A stretch of DNA of 64,000 bases from Nocardioides sp. (GCF_014360585.1 NZ_JACIXG010000003.1:62001-126000); one strand, 5' to 3'; positions 42,152 through 50,456 are shown, numbered from the stretch's first letter. Numbers and translations are program-made. The notes: generated by a model not told the origin, from the letters alone.

Positions 42152-42598
42152 TCAGCTCCAGCCGTCGAGGTCGATCCGGTCGACCCTCGTAGAGCGCTGC
42201 GCCCGTTCCCGGGTCGCACCTTCCTCAGCCCGCACGCCATCACTGTGAGCATCCTCGTCTTCACTAGGTCCTTCACTGGAGCCTTCACTGGGGCCAGCAC
42301 CCGGACTCGTGGCCGCCGCGTTGAGCACCGTGGCAGCCGCCTGCATCAGCGATGCGGCAGCGCTGGCCAGGTGCACCTTGACCTCCGGGCTCGACTCCCG
42401 GAGGACATGAACCGTACGGCACAGCGGGCAGTAGGCGCACTCCGGTGCTCCCGTATCGAGATGCTCCCCGAACGACTCGGTGAGATGGGCGAACCGGGAG
42501 TCCTTGGCCCACTCCCCGATCGCCTCCATCAGCCGGCCGAGCTCCTCGGCGGTCGACCCCAACGGCTCGTCGGCCCACTCGTGGCGCTGCTCGCTCAC
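42152..42598 (-). CDS. DUF5304-like protein
   Basis: A 148-aa soluble protein. The N-terminal 80 residues contain a helical segment and CAYCPLCRTVHVLRESSPEVKVHLASAAASLMQAA, with a CxxCPLC-like cysteine pair that may bind metal; the C-terminal 60 are acidic, Ser/Glu-rich and probably disordered. It resembles actinobacterial DUF5304 proteins that sit between ArsA-type ATPases and glucokinases. Function unknown. GTG start comes from mini-ORF copy 5. Confidence 0.75.
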   Translation of the reverse strand: MSEQRHEWADEPLGSTAEELGRLMEAIGEWAKDSRFAHLTESFGEHLDTGAPECAYCPLCRTVHVLRESSPEVKVHLASAAASLMQAAATVLNAAATSPGAGPSEGSSEGPSEDEDAHSDGVRAEEGATRERAQRSTRVDRIDLDGWS

Positions 42599-42681
42599 GC
42601 GACCACATCCGTAGCGCAAGCGCCAGAATACGGACGCGGTCGCGTGTTGACCTGATGGCTCGCTCGCTGACGCTCGCTCAC
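42595..42681 (-). repeat. Junction mini-ORF element, copy 5
   Basis: 87 bp encoding VSERQRASHQVNTRPRPYSG plus ACATDVVA, the most diverged copy. Its GTG begins 2 nt after the ArsA-like stop (42684) instead of overlapping it; its own stop overlaps the GTG of the DUF5304-like gene. Both stem arms have changed together (ACGCGACC pairs with GGTCGCGT, where the other copies have ACGCCGCC and GGCGGCGT), giving compensatory support for the RNA fold. Confidence 0.9.
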
Positions 42682-42683
42682 GA

Positions 42684-43910
42684 CTACTCGCTCTCGGTGT
42701 TCGTCGTCTGACGTGAAAACGTTACTCGCAGCTCGCCGCCCTCGACCCGCGCCCCGCTGACGTCCATCCGGGCGAGCGCGGCAGGAAGGGTGAGCAGTCG
42801 CCGGTAGGCACCGACGGTGATCGCCAGCTCGTCGCCGTTGCGGCCCAGCTGCACCTGGTCGCGCCCGACCCACTGGGCCAGCCCGGGCAGCGCCAGATGG
42901 ACGATCGTGGCCTCGTCGGTCGTCTCGGTGCGGAACGGAGCCGCAGTCTCGGGAACGGCGAGCGGGTCGATACGACCGGACCAGGCGTACGCCGCCTCGG
43001 CCACCTCCCGCAGATCGTCGACCCCGACCGGCTCGGTGGGCCGGTAGAACGAGCGCCAGACCGGCAGCCCCTCGAAGGAGGCCTCGACATCGCCGAGCAC
43101 GTCGTCCTGGGCCTTGACCCAGCCGGCGCGCCAGTCGTCGGATCCGCCGGCCGGGAAGATCCGGTTGGCGACGACACCGTCCACGCGGTAGCCGTAGAGG
43201 GAGAGCGTCGTCCAGGACCGGCGTGCTTCCGCGAGCACGACCCGCTCCGGGGTCAGCACGATGCGTACGGACGCCTCGGGTCCCGACAGCAGGGCTCGCA
43301 CCTCGGCGAGCTCGCCGTGGAGGCGGACCAGGGCGTCGAAGACGGAGTCGCCGGGCATCGGCACCCCCGCAGCCTTGGTGAGCACGGGCTTGAGCGCCTT
43401 CACCATCTTGCGCTGCACCGGGAGGATCCGCTCCAGATACCAGCCCAGGGCCTCGGGAAGGGCGAGCAGCCGCAGCGTCTCGGCGGTCGGGGCACAGTCG
43501 ACCACGATCGTGTCCCACTCCTCCGAGACCGCCATCCGGCGCAGCTCCAGGAGCGCGAAGACCTCCTCGGCGCCGGGGATCACGGTCAGCTCCTCGGCCG
43601 CGATCCGGTCGACCCCGATGGTGTCCAGGACGCTCAACAGGTAGCCCTGCACCTCCGCCCAAGACTGCTCGAAGCGGCGCTGGGCGTCGACGTGCTGGAC
43701 ATAGAGGTGCTCGGTGACCTGGACGGGCTCCGGGCCCAGCGCACCGTCGCGGTGTCCGTCCGAGAGGCTGAAGGCGTCAGCCAGGGAGTGGGCGGCGTCG
43801 GTCGAGAGGACCAGCGTGCGCCGACCACGGGCCGCGGACATCGCCGCGGTGCCGGCCGAGACGGTGGACTTGCCGACGCCGCCCTTGCCGGTGAAGAGAA
43901 GGATTCTCAC
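42684..43910 (-). CDS. ArsA/Get3-type P-loop ATPase
   Basis: A 408-aa cytoplasmic ATPase: deviant Walker A GKGGVGKST (8-16), switch II-like VLSTDAAHSLADAF and VVDCAPTAETLRLL, and a C-terminal extension not found in arsenite pumps (HLALPGLAQWVGRDQVQLGRNGDELAITVGAYRRLLTLP), which resembles an alpha-crystallin-like/HSP20 domain seen in Get3 relatives. No arsenic gene is near, so arsenite transport is unlikely. GTG 43910 overlaps the SRPBCC stop as GTGA. Confidence 0.88.
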   Translation of the reverse strand: MRILLFTGKGGVGKSTVSAGTAAMSAARGRRTLVLSTDAAHSLADAFSLSDGHRDGALGPEPVQVTEHLYVQHVDAQRRFEQSWAEVQGYLLSVLDTIGVDRIAAEELTVIPGAEEVFALLELRRMAVSEEWDTIVVDCAPTAETLRLLALPEALGWYLERILPVQRKMVKALKPVLTKAAGVPMPGDSVFDALVRLHGELAEVRALLSGPEASVRIVLTPERVVLAEARRSWTTLSLYGYRVDGVVANRIFPAGGSDDWRAGWVKAQDDVLGDVEASFEGLPVWRSFYRPTEPVGVDDLREVAEAAYAWSGRIDPLAVPETAAPFRTETTDEATIVHLALPGLAQWVGRDQVQLGRNGDELAITVGAYRRLLTLPAALARMDVSGARVEGGELRVTFSRQTTNTESE

Positions 43911-44350
43911 GAAGGCGTGTCCTTCTCGACCCTCTGCTTGAGCCCTCGCAGGGCGGTGTCGATCAGGACCTTCTCGCCCTTGCGCTTGAGCATGCCGATC
44001 AGCGGGATGCTCAGGTCGAGGGCGAGCCGGTAGGTGACCTCGGTGCGTCCGCCGAGGTCGCGCAGCACGTAGGCGCCGTCCATCGACCGCAGCAGGTTGC
44101 CCTTGACCAGCGACCAGGTCACCTGGCGGTCACCGTCCCAGTCGTAGGCCAGGGTGTACTCGTCCTTGATCGGCGCGACGTCCAGCACGAACCGGACCTG
44201 CTCGGCCCGCCCGTCGACGCCGGTCTCCACGACGCTGACCTGCTGCATGCCCTTGGCCCAGGCCGGATAGGACTTGAAGTCCGCGATCACCGCCATCACT
44301 GCCGAGGGCGCAGCCTCGATCACGATCGTCGAGGTGGTCTGATCGGCCAT
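43907..44350 (-). CDS. SRPBCC-family protein (polyketide-cyclase fold)
   Basis: A 147-aa START/SRPBCC protein with the helix-grip fold: TSTIVIEAAPSAVMAVIADFKSYPAWAKGMQQVSVVETG, and LGGRTEVTYRLALDLSIPLIGMLKRKGEKVLIDTALRGLK. Members bind lipids or other hydrophobic ligands in a central cavity. It lies divergent from the acyl-CoA synthetase and translationally coupled to the ArsA-like ATPase, as in mycobacteria (Rv2185c-Rv2184c), which suggests a lipid-related role. Confidence 0.87.
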   Translation of the reverse strand: MADQTTSTIVIEAAPSAVMAVIADFKSYPAWAKGMQQVSVVETGVDGRAEQVRFVLDVAPIKDEYTLAYDWDGDRQVTWSLVKGNLLRSMDGAYVLRDLGGRTEVTYRLALDLSIPLIGMLKRKGEKVLIDTALRGLKQRVEKDTPS

Positions 44351-44482
44351 CGATGGTGTCCTCACTCCCTGACTTGCTAGGTGCCATGGAGCGTACCGGA
44401 TAGCATCCCGGTGAAATGGTCGGGCTGTGACGGGGGTAACCTCCGGTTCGTACCCACCTACCATCAGTATGCGGAGGCCCTA

Positions 44483-46276
44483 GTGCGCGAGTTCTCCACG
44501 CCCGCGACGTACGTTGTTCCCCCCACCGGCAACCTGACCGACGACGTCGTTCGCAACGCCACCGAGGCACCCGATGTCGCCGTCCTGAGCCGCCCAGGCG
44601 CCGACGGCACCTGGGTCGACGTCACCGCCGCCGAGTTCCTCGGTGAGGTCTCCTCGGTCGCGAAGGGCCTGATCGCCGCGGGTGTCGGCGCTGGAGACCG
44701 GGTCGCGCTGCTCTCGAAGACGCGCTACGAGTGGACCCTGCTCGACTACGCGATCTGGTTCGCCGGCGCGACGACGGTGCCGATCTACGAGACCTCCTCG
44801 GCCGAGCAGATCGCGTGGATCCTCCAGGACTCCGCGACCGTGGCGGTCATTGCCGAGGACGCCGGTCACATGAGCCGGATCAGCGAGGTCCGCGCCGAGT
44901 GCCCCGCGCTCAACAACGTCTGGTCGATCAACGACAACGCCGTCGAGCTGCTGGGCAAGCTCGGCACCGACATCACCGACGAGCAGCTCGAGGCCCGTCG
45001 CAGCGCGGTCACCCCCGAGGACACCGCGACGCTGATCTACACCTCCGGCACCACCGGGCGCCCGAAGGGCTGCGTGCTCACCCACGGCAACTTCATGTTC
45101 GAGCTCGGCGTCGTCGTCGACTCGCTCGACGACCTGTTCACCTTCGAGGGCCGCAGCACGCTGCTCTTCCTCCCGCTGGCGCACGTCTTCGCGCGGATCA
45201 TCCAGATCGGCTGCATCAAGTCGCGCACCCGCCTGGGCCACACCCCTGACATCAAGAACCTCGTCGCCGACCTCGGCACCTTCCAGCCGACCTTCGTGCT
45301 GGCGGTGCCGCGAGTCTTCGAGAAGGTCTACAACACCGCCTCGCAGAAGGCGGTCGCCGACGGCAAGGGCAAGATCTTCGACCTGGCCACCGAGGTCGCG
45401 ATCGAGTACTCCCGCGCCACCGAGACCGGCCGGGCGCCGTTCCTGCTCGCGGCCAAGCACAAGCTGTTCTCCAAGCTCGTCTACGGCAAGCTGCTGGCCG
45501 CGCTCGGCGGCAACTGCTCCTACGCGGTCTCCGGCGGCGCCCCGCTCGGTGACCGTCTCGGCCACTTCTACCGTGGCATCGGCGTCACCGTCCTGGAGGG
45601 CTACGGCCTGACCGAGACGACCGCCGCGCTCACGGTCAACCTGCCCGAGGCGTTCAAGATCGGCACCGTCGGACGGCCGCTGCCCGGCACCGCGGTGCGC
45701 GTCGCCGACGACGGCGAGCTGCTCTTCAAGGGCGGTCAGGTGCTGAAGGAGTACTGGCAGAACCCCGAGGCGACCGCCGAGGCCAAGACCGCTGAGGGCT
45801 GGTTCCACTCCGGCGACCTCGGCGAGGTCGACGACGAGGGCTTCGTGAAGATCACCGGCCGCAAGAAGGAGATCATCGTCACCGCCGGCGGCAAGAACGT
45901 TGCCCCGGCCGTCCTCGAGGACCGCCTTCGTGCCCACGTGCTCGTCGACCAGTGCATCGTCGTCGGCGACGGTCAGCCGTTCATCGGCGCGATCGTCACC
46001 ATCGACCCCGAGGCCCTGCCCACCTGGGCGGAGGCCAACGGCAAGCCCGGCGACATCGACGCCCTCGTCGAGGACGAGGACCTGCGCGCCGCGGTCCAGA
46101 GCGCGGTCGACGACGCCAACAAGGCGGTCTCGAAGGCCGAGTCGATCCGCAAGTTCGTGATCATCCCCGACTCCTGGACCGAGGAGGGTGGCCAGCTCAC
46201 CCCCAGCCTCAAGCTCAAGCGCAACGTGGTCATGCGCGAGTTCAGCCACGAGGTCGAGGCGCTCTACGCAAAGTAG
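44483..46276 (+). CDS. Long-chain fatty-acid-CoA ligase (FadD15-like)
   Basis: A 597-aa adenylate-forming enzyme activating long-chain fatty acids to acyl-CoA. Signatures: ATP/AMP loop LIYTSGTTGRPKGCVLTHGNFM, FLPLAHVFARI, GYGLTETTAALTVN, GWFHSGDLGEVDDEGFVKITGRKKEIIVTAGGKNVAP (hinge) and the C-terminal KFVIIPDSWTEEGGQLTPSLKLKR lysine region. GTG 44483 has GGAGG upstream. It ends at a large hairpin. Confidence 0.93.
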   Translation: MREFSTPATYVVPPTGNLTDDVVRNATEAPDVAVLSRPGADGTWVDVTAAEFLGEVSSVAKGLIAAGVGAGDRVALLSKTRYEWTLLDYAIWFAGATTVPIYETSSAEQIAWILQDSATVAVIAEDAGHMSRISEVRAECPALNNVWSINDNAVELLGKLGTDITDEQLEARRSAVTPEDTATLIYTSGTTGRPKGCVLTHGNFMFELGVVVDSLDDLFTFEGRSTLLFLPLAHVFARIIQIGCIKSRTRLGHTPDIKNLVADLGTFQPTFVLAVPRVFEKVYNTASQKAVADGKGKIFDLATEVAIEYSRATETGRAPFLLAAKHKLFSKLVYGKLLAALGGNCSYAVSGGAPLGDRLGHFYRGIGVTVLEGYGLTETTAALTVNLPEAFKIGTVGRPLPGTAVRVADDGELLFKGGQVLKEYWQNPEATAEAKTAEGWFHSGDLGEVDDEGFVKITGRKKEIIVTAGGKNVAPAVLEDRLRAHVLVDQCIVVGDGQPFIGAIVTIDPEALPTWAEANGKPGDIDALVEDEDLRAAVQSAVDDANKAVSKAESIRKFVIIPDSWTEEGGQLTPSLKLKRNVVMREFSHEVEALYAK

Positions 46277-46286
46277 TTCTGGTGGC

Positions 46287-46359
46287 GCCGAGTCGGCGCA
46301 TCTGATCCCGTGCCTGGCGAAGCGAAGCGAGCCAGAGGGATCGGATGCGCCGACTCGGC
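46287..46359. terminator. 23-bp hairpin between convergent genes (REP-like)
   Basis: Arms 46287-46309 and 46337-46359 pair at 22 of 23 positions. The arm begins GCCGAGTCGGCGC, itself palindromic, and the loop carries GGCGAAGCGAAGCGAGCC, the same 15-mer repeated three times near 13235. It lies just after the fadD stop and before the peptidase stop, so it likely terminates both. Confidence 0.75.
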
Positions 46360-46366
46360 ATTGATG

Positions 46367-47602
46367 TCAGTCCAGCACCCGATGAGCGATCGCGATGCGC
46401 TGCAGCGTCGTCGGGTGCGAGCCGAACCACCACTGCGACCAGGCCTGCGGGGACGGGTCGGAGAGCGAGCGTACGCCGAGGTCGTGCTGCAGCCTCGTGA
46501 ACGCCTCCAGGTCACCGGTGGCACGGAGTGCGTCCACGTCCGCGCGGGCCTCGACGTGCCGGCTGAGCCCGTTCTCGACGGGCATCGCCAGCACGCTCGC
46601 CAGCGCGAAGACCGCCATCAGCATCGGGACGGCTTCGGGGGTGGAGTAGTAGTCCTCCCGGCGTCGGTAGGACAGCAGCAGGCCCAGCAGACCGACGCCG
46701 GCGACCGCGCCGGCGGCGCCGATGACCGTCCCGACCAGGACGTCGTCGTGCTTGGCGTGGGCGAGCTCGTGGGCGACCACGGCCAGGACCGCTCCGCGCG
46801 CGGCCGCGCCCCGCTGCGAGTCGACGAGGTTGTCGTAGAGGACCACCCGGCGGGTGGAGCCGAAGCCGGTGACGTACGCGTTGAGCGAGGTCGTGCGCCG
46901 GGAGGCGTCGACCACCAGGACGTCATCGAGCTCGACGCCCTCCCGCTCGGCGATCGCCATCACCTCGGTGCGGAACTGGCCACGCGGCAGCGGCTCGAAG
47001 TCGTTGAACAGCGGCTCGATGACGACCGGGTAGACGAACGAGCCGAGCACCACCAGCCCTGCGACCAGGCCGGCGGCGAGCGCCGGCCACCAGCGCCGGC
47101 CGAGGCGGATGCACGCGAAGAGGGCGAGCAGCGCCAGGGACGTGGTCACGATGCCGACGACCTGGTTCAGCAGCGAGTCACCCAGCCAGGACCCCCAGTC
47201 CTGCCTGGAGAGCCCGTAGCGCAGCTGCAGCCGCTGGATCGCCACCCCGAACGGGAGAGCCGCGGCCCAGCCGAGGAACGTCACCACGATGACCGCCAGC
47301 ACCACCCGGAGCAACCATGGGCCCCGCAGCCTCGCCACCAGACGCCGTCCGATCGAGGTGAACCCGAGCACACAGGCGACCACCAGCGAGACGACGAGGC
47401 CGGCCCGGCTGATCCAGCGAACGGCGCCGGAGTAGGCCAGCATCCGCTCCAGCTCCTCGACCGTGAACACGTCCCGTTCGTCGGGGAGCTCGAGCGGGCC
47501 GCCGGGATAGGGCTGCCACGGGATCAGCAGCCAGGCGAGCACTACGAACGCGACCGCCCCGACGACGAGAACCACCCAGGACGTACGTCTCGTTGCATTC
47601 AC
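46367..47602 (-). CDS. M48-family membrane metalloprotease
   Basis: A 411-aa zinc protease with about six membrane helices. The zinc motif is AHELAHAKHDD (HELAH at about 278-282), preceded by TTSLNAYVTGFGSTRRVVLYDNLV, the typical Ste24/HtpX substrate groove. This form, with several helices before and after the active site, resembles CAAX-prenyl-protease-like M48 enzymes used for membrane quality control. GTG 47602 is supplied by mini-ORF copy 6. Confidence 0.92.
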   Translation of the reverse strand: MNATRRTSWVVLVVGAVAFVVLAWLLIPWQPYPGGPLELPDERDVFTVEELERMLAYSGAVRWISRAGLVVSLVVACVLGFTSIGRRLVARLRGPWLLRVVLAVIVVTFLGWAAALPFGVAIQRLQLRYGLSRQDWGSWLGDSLLNQVVGIVTTSLALLALFACIRLGRRWWPALAAGLVAGLVVLGSFVYPVVIEPLFNDFEPLPRGQFRTEVMAIAEREGVELDDVLVVDASRRTTSLNAYVTGFGSTRRVVLYDNLVDSQRGAAARGAVLAVVAHELAHAKHDDVLVGTVIGAAGAVAGVGLLGLLLSYRRREDYYSTPEAVPMLMAVFALASVLAMPVENGLSRHVEARADVDALRATGDLEAFTRLQHDLGVRSLSDPSPQAWSQWWFGSHPTTLQRIAIAHRVLD

Positions 47603-47685
47603 GCCGCCACCTCCGTAGCGCAAGCGCCAGAATACGGACGCGGCGGCGTGTTGACCGCTTGGTTCACTCGCTGACGCTCGCTCAC
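47599..47685 (-). repeat. Junction mini-ORF element, copy 6
   Basis: 87 bp encoding VSERQRVNQAVNTPPRPYSG plus ACATEVAA. Its GTG overlaps the stop of the preceding gluzincin-like gene and its stop overlaps the M48 protease GTG, both as GTGA. The arms pair like those of copies 2 and 3. Confidence 0.9.
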
Positions 47686-48932
47686 GCCGCAGACTCTGAC
47701 AGATGCGCCCGCCAGCGGGCGGTCAGCTCGTCCTCTCCGAAGCCGAAGCTGCTCTGCAGGGCCTTCTCCAGAGCCGTGCCGCGCCCGGTCTCCTCGTAGA
47801 GGTCGACCAGGGCCTCCTCGCCGCCGGCCTCGGCGAGCACCTCGCAGGCGAGCCAGGCGGCTTCGTACTCCGCGCCGAAGTGCTCCGAGCGGGTGTTGAA
47901 CTCGGCCTTGCCCGGGAGGTGGTCAGGGGCGCCGTTCTCGCGGACCTGGGCGAGGATCTGGCCGGCGGTCTTGCTCAGCGGGAGCGTGGTTTCGCGCAGC
48001 GCGACATAGTCGGCGAAGCCCTCGACCAGCCACATCGGCCGGTTGGTGCCGGTCGGGGCGTCGGTGGCCGCGTGGGTCGCCTCATGGGTGATGACCACCT
48101 GGGCGCCGGGGGCGTCCAGGTCACCGATGACGCCCTGGTTGACCCATACGTGCAGCGGGGTTCCGGCCTTCGTGGACCCGTCGACCGTCGCGGTCACCGC
48201 GGCGACCGCGGAGTAGGCCCCGGGCTGCGCGCCGAGGGCCGACTCGAGCCCGGTCGCAGGCACCTCGAGGACCAGGCGGGGATCGTCCCAGGAGATCACC
48301 TTGCGGACCTCGTCGACCGCGGTCGCGGCCAGCTTGGCGTAGCGGTCGGCGACATCGGCGGAGGCTTGGACGACCACGAGGGTGGAGCCGGTGCGCCGCA
48401 CCTCGACCGGGCCGCTGAGCCACAGCGGCAGCCGGGTGCCCTGGGCCGCCGAGAACCCGGTGATCGCGCCGCCGGCGTCGAAGCCGACCTTCAGCTCCTC
48501 GGTCAGCACCGGGTCACCGGGCGTGCGCCACGACATCTCGACGTCGGCCGTCCACGAGCCGTCCGCTGCCACGTTGCCCGACTCCGCGACGTACCTGGCG
48601 GCGACGTCCTCGACACCGATGGCGCGTGCGTTGCGCACCGCCACCGAGGCGGCGTCCTCGCCGTCGGGCTCCGCCCCCTCACGTACGCCGGTGACCAGCT
48701 GCTCCAGCGAGGCCCGGGCGCCTTCGGTGTCCGCGCGCACGACCGGGGCGGCGGTCGGGGTCGGCGCCACGTACTCGCCGCCGCCGGTCAGCCGCCAGCC
48801 GACGAGGCCGGCGAGCAGCATCACCAGCACCACACCGGCCCCGATCAGGACCGGGCGGGCCAGGAGGCGGGATACAAGAGAGCCGACCGTTCGCACCTGC
48901 GAACGATCGGCCTCTTCGGGGTCCTGAGTCAC
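47682..48932 (-). CDS. Gluzincin-like (peptidase MA) membrane-anchored protein
   Basis: A 416-aa protein with one membrane helix (about 29-49) and an extracytoplasmic C-terminal domain carrying VVITHEATHAAT (HExxH) and PMWLVEGFADYVALRE, the downstream Glu of gluzincin metalloproteases (peptidase MA group). The N-terminal extracytoplasmic part is beta-rich and unassigned. The substrate is unknown. It precedes the M48 protease, linked by the mini-ORF element. Confidence 0.85.
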   Translation of the reverse strand: MTQDPEEADRSQVRTVGSLVSRLLARPVLIGAGVVLVMLLAGLVGWRLTGGGEYVAPTPTAAPVVRADTEGARASLEQLVTGVREGAEPDGEDAASVAVRNARAIGVEDVAARYVAESGNVAADGSWTADVEMSWRTPGDPVLTEELKVGFDAGGAITGFSAAQGTRLPLWLSGPVEVRRTGSTLVVVQASADVADRYAKLAATAVDEVRKVISWDDPRLVLEVPATGLESALGAQPGAYSAVAAVTATVDGSTKAGTPLHVWVNQGVIGDLDAPGAQVVITHEATHAATDAPTGTNRPMWLVEGFADYVALRETTLPLSKTAGQILAQVRENGAPDHLPGKAEFNTRSEHFGAEYEAAWLACEVLAEAGGEEALVDLYEETGRGTALEKALQSSFGFGEDELTARWRAHLSESAA

Positions 48933-48950
48933 TGAGCCTGGTTAAAGGGC

Positions 48951-49943
48951 TTAGCCCGGGCGGACGGCGCCCGTGTAGGGCATCTCGTCGATCGGCGAGA
49001 CCTTCACACCGGTGCTCGGGTTGGACGCGTGCACCATCATGCCGTTGCCGATGTAGATGCCGACGTGGCTGATCGGGCTGTAGAAGAAGACCAGGTCGCC
49101 GGGGGCGAGCTGGCCGCGCGAGACCTGGGGTCCGCTGCTGTACTGCGCAGAGGAGGAGTGCGGGAGCCCGACACCGGCCTCGCCCCAGGCACCCATGGTG
49201 AGGCCAGAGCAGTCCCACGACTCGGTGCCGGTGGCGCCGTAGACGTAGGCGTCGCCGACCTGGGCGAGGGCGTAGTCGACGGCCACCTTCGCGCGGCCCG
49301 AGGGCGGCGGCAGGTTGGCCGGGATGCCCGCACCGGCGCCGGCTGCCTGGAACTCCTCGAGCTCGTCGGCCTCGAGCTCGTCGAGCTCGGCCTGAGCGGC
49401 CTCGAACTTCTTGTCGATCTCGTTCTTCTTCTTCTGCATGGTCGTCTTGACCTTGGCCATCTCGGCCTTGCTCTCCTCGGTCGCCTCCCGGCGCACGTGG
49501 AGGGCCTCTGCCTCGGTGTTGTACCGAGCCAGCAGGTCGCCCTGCAGAGCGTTGTAGGACGAGACGGTGGAAAGCCCGGCGAGGAACTCCTGCGGGTCCT
49601 CGGAGGTGATCACCTGGCCGACGGCAGAGACGTCGGAGCCCTCGAACTGCCGCAGCACGGAGTCACGGAGCTCGGCCCGGATCTTGTCGAGCTCCTTGCT
49701 CTGCCGCTTCTCGTCGGCGCTGAGGTCCTTGAGCTGGTCCTTGATGTCCTGCAGCCGCAGCTTGGCGTTGCTGTAGTCCTCGTTGGCTGCCTCGGCCTGG
49801 GTGTAGAGCTTGTCGACCTTCTCACGAACGTCGTCGATGTCTGGTTCGGCCTGGGCGGGGGTCGCTGCGGGAATGATCCCGGCGACACCGATGGCGGCAA
49901 TGCCGGCTGCTCCGGCAATGAGTCGCTTCCGGTCGCGTGTCAC
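48951..49943 (-). CDS. Secreted NlpC/P60 peptidoglycan hydrolase (RipA/RipC-like)
   Basis: A 330-aa secreted endopeptidase. A signal peptide (cleavage about TPAQAEP, near residue 31) is followed by a coiled-coil region (about 38-205, as in Rip proteins) and an NlpC/P60 domain with the catalytic Cys in ESWDCSGLT and His in PISHVGIYIGNG. It cleaves peptide stems in the wall and could aid daughter-cell separation. The coiled coil may hold the enzyme inactive. A c-di-AMP riboswitch precedes it. Confidence 0.94.
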   Translation of the reverse strand: MTRDRKRLIAGAAGIAAIGVAGIIPAATPAQAEPDIDDVREKVDKLYTQAEAANEDYSNAKLRLQDIKDQLKDLSADEKRQSKELDKIRAELRDSVLRQFEGSDVSAVGQVITSEDPQEFLAGLSTVSSYNALQGDLLARYNTEAEALHVRREATEESKAEMAKVKTTMQKKKNEIDKKFEAAQAELDELEADELEEFQAAGAGAGIPANLPPPSGRAKVAVDYALAQVGDAYVYGATGTESWDCSGLTMGAWGEAGVGLPHSSSAQYSSGPQVSRGQLAPGDLVFFYSPISHVGIYIGNGMMVHASNPSTGVKVSPIDEMPYTGAVRPG

Positions 49944-49973
49944 GAGCGGACGGTCTCCTTGTGTAGTCGTTGA

Positions 49974-50165
49974 CGCCTACCGGGTGAGCTGACGGGTTCA
50001 GGCACGACCTGCCCTACCACCGCTCCTCGACCTGGTCTTCCAGATCGTCCTCGCGGCGGATACACCCCAGGTGATCGCACTCCATGTTGCGGCGTACGAC
50101 CGGTGTGGTTCCCCGGTTCCTGGCCCGCCCCGAAGCGGGCCTGGATTGAGCGCGGCACCCGCGTG
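49974..50165 (-). promoter_or_regulatory. Cyclic di-AMP (ydaO-yuaA) riboswitch
   Basis: The leader before the NlpC/P60 gene carries conserved ydaO features on the minus strand: CCGCGCTCAATCC near the 5' side, a CAGGAACCGGGGAACC stretch, GGTGTATCCGCC in the middle, and the 3' signature GCCTGAACCCGTCAGCTC followed by ACCCGGTAGGC (49975-49990 region). Riboswitches of this class in actinobacteria precede wall hydrolase and rpf genes and turn expression off when c-di-AMP is bound. The 5' edge is approximate. Confidence 0.9.
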
Positions 50166-50258
50166 GGCCGGTTGACCCACTTCCACGAGCGCCAATTCCC
50201 TGCGCACACTAGCCGACGCCGTCCCCCACCTGCCAACCACCCACGCCCAAAAGTTCGG

Positions 50259-50456
50259 CTACATACCCTCCACCAACGGCAGAGCCACCATCCGCAGCGG
50301 CGGGACCAGGCCACCATCGGCGAGCACGTCGAGCGCCCGGCGCTCCTCGTCCTCGATGGTCAGCTCCGGGGGCGGGCCCAGCAGCACGGTGACCACGCAG
50401 TCGTGGCACGCCAGTCCCCGCACCAGGCAGGTGTCACAGTCGATTCTCGTCGTCAT
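50259..50456 (-). CDS. Small cysteine-rich protein of unknown function
   Basis: A 65-aa protein opening MTTRIDCDTCLVRGLACHDCVV, with four closely spaced cysteines suited to binding zinc, then an acidic helix (ELTIEDEERRALDVLADGGL). A longer reading from GTG 50486 adds 10 residues with no support. Its size and Cys spacing are conserved-looking, but I cannot name it. It is divergent from the NYN gene. Confidence 0.65.
   Translation of the reverse strand: MTTRIDCDTCLVRGLACHDCVVTVLLGPPPELTIEDEERRALDVLADGGLVPPLRMVALPLVEGM

Noticed and set aside
42684..43910. Arsenite-efflux ATPase
   Set aside because: The extra C-terminal domain and the SRPBCC/DUF5304 neighbours, with no arsB or arsR nearby, argue against an arsenic role.
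39484..47685. Mini-ORF units as CRISPR repeats or as ordinary REP elements
   Set aside because: Not a spaced array, and unlike REP sequences the units are in frame, bounded by GTGA at their 3' ends and carry a ribosome site for the next gene.
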